This document shows positions 58,607 to 64,000 of a DNA stretch of 64,000 nucleotides, piece by piece. The notes under the pieces were generated by a model. The model ran no database searches. It saw only the letters and a program-made list of their open reading frames with translations, and was not told the origin of the DNA. The stretch is from the NCBI GenBank assembly GCA_964612485.1, contig CAZTFF010000027.1, forward strand, positions 1-64,000, read 5' to 3'. This stretch comes from JAFGNV01 sp964612485 (lineage in GTDB: Bacteria > Chloroflexota > Anaerolineae > 4572-78 > J111). The translations under genes were made by a program, and so were the position numbers. Numbering within the stretch: position 1 is the stretch's first letter; each line of letters opens with the position of its first letter.

Positions 58607-61429
58607 CTAGGGCGCCCAGGTGGGATAACGCTCGTTGAGAGCGGGCGTTTGGGTGATTTGGCTCCACTGGCTGACGGGGACAATATCCACCTTGCCGGAA
58701 GGCGCAGGCAGGGTAAAGACATCCCAATTGCCGCTGCTGTTAGCAACAAAAGCAATGGTCCTGCCATCGGGCGACCAGACGGGGTCGCGCTCATCGGCGG
58801 GGGTGTCGGTGAGTTGCTGCGCTTCGCCGCCAACAATGTCGATCACGTACAGATTCCAATTCCCATCCCGGTTGGAGCCGAACACCAGACGCCGGCTGTC
58901 GGGCGACCAGGCGGCGGGCCAATCGTCGGTGGGATTTTGGGTGAGGCGCTGTTGGTTGCTGCCGTCAGCGTTCATCACATAGATTTCGTTATTGCCGTCC
59001 CGGTCGGAAATGAAGGCGATTTTGCGCCCGTCCGGCGACCACACCGGCCATTCTTCAAACCCCCGGCTGGTGGTGAGCTGCTGTAGATTGCCGCCATCGG
59101 CGTTCATCACGTAAATATCAACATTGCCGCCCTGGTCAGAACTAAACACAATTCGGCGTCCATCCGGCGACCAGGCCGGCTGGGTATCGTAGCCGGGGGT
59201 GTTGGTCAAGTTGGTGATCCGGCTGCCGTCTGCCGAGGCCGCATAAATTTCATGGTTTCCATCCCGGTTGGTGGTGAAGAGAAGTTGGTTTCCCTGGGGC
59301 GACCAATTGATCCTGCTGTCGGACGCCAGCGCGCCCAGCGTATCAAGTTGGGTTGCGGAGCCGTTGCGCACCGGCAGCAGTTCGATGGACTGGCCGGAGA
59401 CAATCGAGAGCCGGCTGGCCGACCGTGACAGCCCGGCTGGTTGAACCGTGTCTCCCGGCACTGCAGTGGGAGTAGGTTGCGTGGTTGGCGTGGCGGTGGT
59501 CGTGCCAGTGGGTGTGCCGGTGGGCTTTGGTGTTGGCGAGGGCGGAACAGCCGTAGGGCTGGCGGTTGACGTAGAAGATGCCGTTGGCGTGGCAGTATTG
59601 GCAGGCGTCTGCGTGGGCGGGGATGTGGCTGTTGCTGTATCCTGCGGCGGCGTGGTGGCGGTGGGTGATGGCGTGGCAGACGGGGTCGAGGTGGCGGCAG
59701 CCAGGGCAATTGTTTCTGCGGTGGGCGTTGTCTGTTGGTCTACAGCCGCCGGTGCGGTGGGAGAAACAGTGGTGGTGATCGCCGCGGTTTCTTCCTGAGT
59801 GACCGGGCCGTAAAATGCGGCCAGCACGGCCACCCCGGAGGCCATAACCAGCAGCATCACCAGCCCGATAAAGACCAACCGGCCAATATAGGTGGGGCTG
59901 AAACGACCCACCGGCGATCCAAACCCGGGCTTGGCCGGCGTTTTTGCAGACCCGTTTTCCGGTTGACGTGAAAGCACGGTTGCCTCCTTATCGTAGGCGG
60001 CCAGGGTGGGCATGAGTTTGGAGGCGAGAGTGAGTTCCTCTTCCGCGGCCAGGATGGGCGTGGGCATCGCTGCCGGAATTTCGGCTACGTGGCGTTCGAG
60101 CGGAAGATTGATGTAAAAGGTGGAGCCGACGCCCAGCACGCTTGTTACCCACATATGGCCGCCGTGCAACTCGATCAACCCTTTGCTGATCGATAACCCC
60201 AGGCCGGTGCCCTGCCGCTGTTGGGCCAGCGTGCCGCTGCCTCGCCCAAATTCCTCAAAAACTTTTTCCATTTCTTCCCGGTGCATGCCAATGCCGGTGT
60301 CGGACACAAAAATGAGCAGTTCTTTGCTGTTCATTTCGGCCTGAATTTCAATAATGCCCTGGTCGGTGTATTTGATGGCGTTGTTCAGCACATAGAGCAG
60401 CGCCTGGCGAATGCGGATGGGGTCCAGCGGGATTTTTGGCAACGCTTCCGGTACCTGGCAGCGTATTTCCAGGTTTTTTCCCCGGGCCAGCCCTCGAGCC
60501 GTACCCACCACATCCCGAATGATCTGGGCAATATCGACATCCTGATAATTGAGAGGAATGTGCTGGTTCTTGATTTGGGCGATGTCTTCCAGGTTGACCA
60601 CCAGGTTGTTAAGGTGGTAGATTTTCTGCCACACTTTTTCTAGCGATTCAGCCTGCTCTTCCGGCGAGGCGCTTTCGCCAATTTTATCGATGAGGCGTTC
60701 AACATCTTCTACAGAGGTATCTAATTCCTGGATGGTGCCTTTAATCAATTGGTAAAGCGCTTCGTTTTTTTCTTGCGCTTTGTGTTCAAGCTGTCGGGCT
60801 TCATCTTGACGGAGCAATAATTGTTGTTTGAGTTCTTTAGATTTGTTTTGCAAATCCGCGATGGTGTCTTGAGCCTGCATCATCTCCAGGGTGCGTTCGC
60901 GGAGAAGATTCCGGCTTTCGGTCAGGCGGTCGCTCAATTTTTCAACATATCGCTTGCTTTCGATAATCAGCAAAGCGGCGGCCATAATCAAACTGGCCGG
61001 GATCAACAGGGGAACCAGGGTTTGCAGGGAAACTTGCTGCGTGAAAATCGAAATAAGGAGCGTAATGAGGATAGAAATGACCCCCACAATGAGGGTGGCG
61101 ATGGGGCTGAGAAATATACCGGCTACAACCACCACGGGGATAAAAAGGTAAGGCAAAAACCCAAAATTATTGGCCTGGAGAAAAATGGCCGTAACAATGC
61201 CCAGCAGTTGGATCACCAACACATAGGCGGCCACCACATATTGGCTAACCCGCCGCAATCCAAAAGCTACCAGGGCTACAATGATCAAGGCCAGCGCCCG
61301 GAAAAACCAGGGAGAGGTATACCCGCCCATCGCCAGGGCGCTCAACGCGGAAATCAACCCAATGAGTGCCAGACCTAACACAATCCGGTCGAACAACTTT
61401 TTTTGCATTTCTCGCGTTTCATTCGTCAT
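58607..61429 (-). CDS. Histidine-kinase-like membrane protein fused to an extracellular PD40 propeller
   Basis: The 940-residue protein has five or six N-terminal helices (about 14-156), a coiled coil (160-235), and a histidine-kinase ATPase domain with LYVLNNAIKYT (N box), FVSDTGIGMHREE (G1) and QGTGLGLSISKGLIE (G2). The dimerisation region around 222-285 lacks the usual HExxTP box; LIKGTIQELDTSV stands there. After the ATPase domain a further helix (about 512-535) leads to a Thr/Pro-rich linker of some 100 residues and a C-terminal PD40/TolB propeller with five or more blades of WSPDGRKIAFISDRDGN type. The topology would put the propeller outside the cell. Kinase activity is therefore doubtful. 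GGAGG lies upstream of ATG. Confidence 0.82.
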   Translation of the reverse strand: MTNETREMQKKLFDRIVLGLALIGLISALSALAMGGYTSPWFFRALALIIVALVAFGLRRVSQYVVAAYVLVIQLLGIVTAIFLQANNFGFLPYLFIPVVVVAGIFLSPIATLIVGVISILITLLISIFTQQVSLQTLVPLLIPASLIMAAALLIIESKRYVEKLSDRLTESRNLLRERTLEMMQAQDTIADLQNKSKELKQQLLLRQDEARQLEHKAQEKNEALYQLIKGTIQELDTSVEDVERLIDKIGESASPEEQAESLEKVWQKIYHLNNLVVNLEDIAQIKNQHIPLNYQDVDIAQIIRDVVGTARGLARGKNLEIRCQVPEALPKIPLDPIRIRQALLYVLNNAIKYTDQGIIEIQAEMNSKELLIFVSDTGIGMHREEMEKVFEEFGRGSGTLAQQRQGTGLGLSISKGLIELHGGHMWVTSVLGVGSTFYINLPLERHVAEIPAAMPTPILAAEEELTLASKLMPTLAAYDKEATVLSRQPENGSAKTPAKPGFGSPVGRFSPTYIGRLVFIGLVMLLVMASGVAVLAAFYGPVTQEETAAITTTVSPTAPAAVDQQTTPTAETIALAAATSTPSATPSPTATTPPQDTATATSPPTQTPANTATPTASSTSTASPTAVPPSPTPKPTGTPTGTTTATPTTQPTPTAVPGDTVQPAGLSRSASRLSIVSGQSIELLPVRNGSATQLDTLGALASDSRINWSPQGNQLLFTTNRDGNHEIYAASADGSRITNLTNTPGYDTQPAWSPDGRRIVFSSDQGGNVDIYVMNADGGNLQQLTTSRGFEEWPVWSPDGRKIAFISDRDGNNEIYVMNADGSNQQRLTQNPTDDWPAAWSPDSRRLVFGSNRDGNWNLYVIDIVGGEAQQLTDTPADERDPVWSPDGRTIAFVANSSGNWDVFTLPAPSGKVDIVPVSQWSQITQTPALNERYPTWAP

Positions 61430-61486
61430 GGCGGTGGTTCCTCCAGCCGCGTTGTGCCTGTTAGGATGGTGGCACGGTCAGCAAAT

Positions 61487-61508
61487 CAAGCCGGTTTGGA
61501 CCGGCTTG
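61487..61508. repeat. Perfect 9-bp hairpin in the divergent region
   Basis: CAAGCCGGT and ACCGGCTTG flank TTGG. It lies 58 bases upstream of the propeller-kinase gene and 215 bases upstream of the hybrid-kinase gene. The remaining 294 bases of this divergent gap show no other clear signal. Confidence 0.5.
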
Positions 61509-61723
61509 CCAATGTGTGGTTTTTAAAGGACGCAGGTTAACTTTCTTAAGAAAGCTTACCACAAAATAGGGGAAAAAATCAATAGGCAAAAGGTTGGGGG
61601 TGATGTTGAGAGAGCCAACCGGGACTCCTGTAAACGATCATTTTGCCGGGTTGACACGAAAAACGGTTGGAGTAAATACGATGAGTCAAATTGAATTATT
61701 TTTTGACAATAGGGGCAGTCGTT

Positions 61724-63616
61724 ATGAAGGTGCTTATCCAGGTAGAGCGCGACAAAATCATCAAAAAAATTCCGCTTCGGGAGCAATGTTATATGCTGAA
61801 ACACGATGGCAACAGTGGCGGTATCTTTGCCTCCGAAAAAACGGCTGAAAACTATACCGGCCTAATTCAAGATGGAGATACTTATTGCCTGGTAAGGCAG
61901 GGGGGCGCGCCCGATGTTCTGGTTAACGGCGAGGCGGTTGAAAAGAAGCAGTTGGTTTCCGGCGACCGGATTCGTTTGACGGATGAGGTTTCGTTCCTTT
62001 ATTTATCGGAAGAAGAAGCCGATATGCCCTTTGTGCAGATTTTGAGCCGGGTGTGGCGGGTGATCGAGGAAAGAAATTTTTTGCAGTTGAAAGAGACCGT
62101 GCAAACCCTGAAAGTGGAAATAAAAGAGTCGGAAACGCGATACCGGCAGTTGGTTGAGTTTTCTCCAGAAAGCATTGTGGTTCATCATGATGGGGTTATT
62201 TTGTATGTGAATACGGCTGCGGTTGAGTTATTTGGCGCCAAAATAACGGATGATTTGGTAGGAACCCCGGTCTTGGAGCGCGTTCATCCTGATTTTCGGG
62301 ATATTGTGGTTGAGCGAATTCGCATGGAAAATGAGGGGCTGGCGGTGCCGCCCCTGGAAGAAAAATTTTTGCGGTTGGATGGCACGGCGGTTGATGTGGA
62401 GGTAGTGGGCGTACCGTTTGTGTATGAAGGCCAACCGGCCTCCATGGCCCTGTTCAGAGATATTTCACGGCGAAAACGGATGGAGCAGGAACTGCTGCGC
62501 GCTCAAAAACTGGAGTCGGTTGGCGTGCTGGCCGGCGGGATTGCCCATGATTTCAACAACATCCTCCAGGTGATTCGGGGCAACGCGTTGATGGCCAAAG
62601 CCAATATGGATGATAAAGAAAATGTCCATCTCTGTTTAACCGCCATAGAAAAAGCGGTTGCCCACGCCGTGAGCCTGACCTCCCAATTATTGACTTTTTC
62701 CAAAGGCGGTACGCCGGTAACGGAGGCAACTTCTATTCAAGAACTCGTAGAGGAATCGGTTGCGTTTGCCTTGAGAGGCAGCAATGTAGCTTACACGCTT
62801 GATTTTGCCGATCACCTGCACTTTGTTGAAGTTGACAGCGACCAGATCAACCAGGTGATCCACAACCTTATCCTTAATGCCACCCAGGCCATGCCGCAGG
62901 GTGGAACTGTAACCATTTCTGTGCGTAATACCCGGATAACCGACAGGAATGCGCCCCGCTCCGGCTTAAAAACCGGTGATTATGTAAAAATATCCATCAG
63001 CGATCAGGGCGTGGGAATGTCTGAAGAGGTTCTGGAAAAGATATTTGATCCCTATTTCACGACCAAGCAAGAGGGAAGCGGGCTGGGGCTGGCGTCATGT
63101 TATTCCATCGTCTCCAAGCACGGCGGATTTATTGAAGCTGAATCGGTGCGGGGGCAGGGGTCTACTTTTACCATCTATTTGCCGGCCTCTCACCGCTGGC
63201 CGAAACCCCACGAAACTCAGGAATGGTCCTACAAACTTCAGGCAAAAGTATTGTTGATGGATGACGACTTTATGGTGCGGGATACCGCCAGCCGCATGTT
63301 ACAAAAGATTGGGTGCGAGGTTGTGGTTGTCTCCGACGGCGCCGAGGCGGTGAAGCAATATCTTTGGGCGGAAGAAACCGATCATCCCTTTGATCTTGTT
63401 ATTTTTGATCTGACCGTGCCCGGCGGCATGGGCGGAAAAGAAGCCATTGCCGCGCTTCAAAAACATGATCCGGCGATTAAAGCCATTGTGGCCAGCGGTT
63501 ACAGCCACGATCCGATCATGGCCGACCCCAACACCTATGGATTTCAGGGGGTTATTTCCAAACCCTTTGATATGAAGGAACTGGTTAAAACTATTTTGCA
63601 GGTGGGATTTACGTAG
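61724..63616 (+). CDS. Soluble hybrid histidine kinase: FHA-like, PAS, kinase, receiver
   Basis: The 630-residue protein lacks membrane helices. Residues about 15-100 resemble an FHA domain (YCLVRQGGAPDVLVNGEAV, SGDRIRL), followed by a PAS domain (about 138-245, PESIVVHHDGVILYVNTAA), a HisKA box AHDFNN with phospho-acceptor His275, a HATPase domain with LILNATQAMPQGG and DQGVGMSEEV, GSGLGLAS, and a C-terminal receiver (about 515-630) with acidic pocket MDDD, phospho-acceptor near Asp562 (LVIFDLTVPGG) and Lys in ISKPFD. It likely autophosphorylates and relays to its own receiver. The ATG at 61724 is favoured over a TTG at 61691. It diverges from the propeller-kinase gene, so the two may act in one pathway. 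Confidence 0.88.
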   Translation: MKVLIQVERDKIIKKIPLREQCYMLKHDGNSGGIFASEKTAENYTGLIQDGDTYCLVRQGGAPDVLVNGEAVEKKQLVSGDRIRLTDEVSFLYLSEEEADMPFVQILSRVWRVIEERNFLQLKETVQTLKVEIKESETRYRQLVEFSPESIVVHHDGVILYVNTAAVELFGAKITDDLVGTPVLERVHPDFRDIVVERIRMENEGLAVPPLEEKFLRLDGTAVDVEVVGVPFVYEGQPASMALFRDISRRKRMEQELLRAQKLESVGVLAGGIAHDFNNILQVIRGNALMAKANMDDKENVHLCLTAIEKAVAHAVSLTSQLLTFSKGGTPVTEATSIQELVEESVAFALRGSNVAYTLDFADHLHFVEVDSDQINQVIHNLILNATQAMPQGGTVTISVRNTRITDRNAPRSGLKTGDYVKISISDQGVGMSEEVLEKIFDPYFTTKQEGSGLGLASCYSIVSKHGGFIEAESVRGQGSTFTIYLPASHRWPKPHETQEWSYKLQAKVLLMDDDFMVRDTASRMLQKIGCEVVVVSDGAEAVKQYLWAEETDHPFDLVIFDLTVPGGMGGKEAIAALQKHDPAIKAIVASGYSHDPIMADPNTYGFQGVISKPFDMKELVKTILQVGFT

Positions 63617-63629
63617 GTGACGTAGGGTT

Positions 63630-64000
63630 CTACCGCCGTTTCCACCACACGCTCGCTGCCGCCGCCAGAACGGCCAGGGGGATAATAATCAGGGTGGTAA
63701 AGATGGTGATATTGATTTGAAGGGGATTGAGCCACATCGTCCGGTCGGTGGGTTGTTGGGTGCGGATAGAACTGAGAGTTTCTTCTTCGGCCAGCCAGTT
63801 CATGGCATTGACCAGCAGGTCCAGATTGGCCCATTCTCCCGTGGCATTTTGGTTGGTTACAAACCTGGAATTGCCCCACACTACCAGCCGCGCCCTGGTT
63901 TGATGGTTCTCCGCCGCCGCGCCCAGATGAAAAGGGCCGGTGGGATCAACGTTTTTGGTGTAGGCCGGTTCAATTGTCTGCAAGTTTGTTTCCGCCCAGC
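63630..64000 (-). CDS. GldG-like ABC-associated protein, C-terminal part (cut by window edge)
   Basis: Only the last 123 or so residues are in the window; the frame continues beyond position 64000. The visible part contains RLVVWGNSRFVTNQNATGEW, LDLLVNAMNWLAEEETLSSIR and a final membrane helix TIFTTLIIIPLAVLAAAASVWW followed by KRR. This matches the C-terminal end of GldG-type proteins, auxiliary extracytoplasmic components of ABC transporters first linked to gliding. It converges on the hybrid-kinase gene with 13 bases between stops. Function here is unproven. Confidence 0.7.
   Translation of the reverse strand, partial: WAETNLQTIEPAYTKNVDPTGPFHLGAAAENHQTRARLVVWGNSRFVTNQNATGEWANLDLLVNAMNWLAEEETLSSIRTQQPTDRTMWLNPLQINITIFTTLIIIPLAVLAAAASVWWKRR

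Noticed and set aside
61594..61848. 84-codon frame before the hybrid kinase
   Set aside because: It overlaps the kinase start out of frame and has no recognisable content.
1..64000. tRNA, rRNA, riboswitch or prophage genes
   Set aside because: No cloverleaf with TTCGA-type arm, rRNA signature, integrase, transposase or phage structural gene was recognised by eye; short RNAs could still be missed.

Overview
The window looks like a chromosomal piece of a Chloroflexota (Anaerolineae-like) genome assembled from a metagenome. That is inferred from gene content: MalT-type LuxR regulators, FemAB transferase, a CIRCE/HrcA heat-shock cluster, a complex I membrane arm, Thr/Pro-rich linkers feeding beta-propellers, and many small dispersed repeats. 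The 100-N scaffold gap at 8911-9010 lies inside a tandem repeat. No rRNA, tRNA, CRISPR array or transposase was seen.

Layout. 1-16.2 kb (minus strand): two MacB/LolCDE-like ABC export modules (ATPase + FtsX permease; two ATPases + FtsX permease), an HlyD-type adaptor, a TetR regulator, a TolB-like propeller protein, a phosphofructokinase-like protein with altered catalytic residues, and a large LuxR-family ATPase regulator. 16.4-25.1 kb (plus): a LacI regulator with two candidate promoters and palindromic operators, a lipoprotein sugar-binding protein made of two fused, almost identical copies, two sugar permeases, and a GH13 alpha-glucosidase preceded by the same operator.

25.1-30.3 kb (plus): a three-gene, translationally coupled RAMP operon with its own predicted promoter. 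It encodes a 1071-aa protein with several Cas7-like domains around a helical insert, a zinc-ribbon protein, and a Cas6-like protein. There is no Cas10, Cas1/2 or array in the window. A perfect 18-bp hairpin follows the operon. This is the best candidate for an undescribed system.

30.4-38.2 kb (plus): trehalose synthase, a sucrose-phosphatase/glycosidase fusion, a sucrose-phosphate-synthase-like GT4, a P-loop sugar-kinase-like protein and a sucrose-phosphorylase-family GH13. Together they suggest a sucrose/trehalose storage or osmolyte cycle. 38.2-40.4 kb (minus): a ParB-like protein with an internal duplication and a phosphoribosyltransferase.

40.5-48.5 kb (minus): nuoA-H-J-K-L-M-N, the membrane arm of complex I without nuoBCDEFG or nuoI. 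48.9-58.6 kb (plus): FemAB, then CIRCE-hrcA-grpE-(gntR)-dnaK-dnaJ, prmA, rsmE and a membrane-anchored alpha/beta hydrolase. 58.6-64 kb: a histidine-kinase-like protein fused to an extracellular propeller (minus), a hybrid FHA-PAS-kinase-receiver protein (plus), and the C-terminus of a GldG-like protein cut by the window edge (minus).
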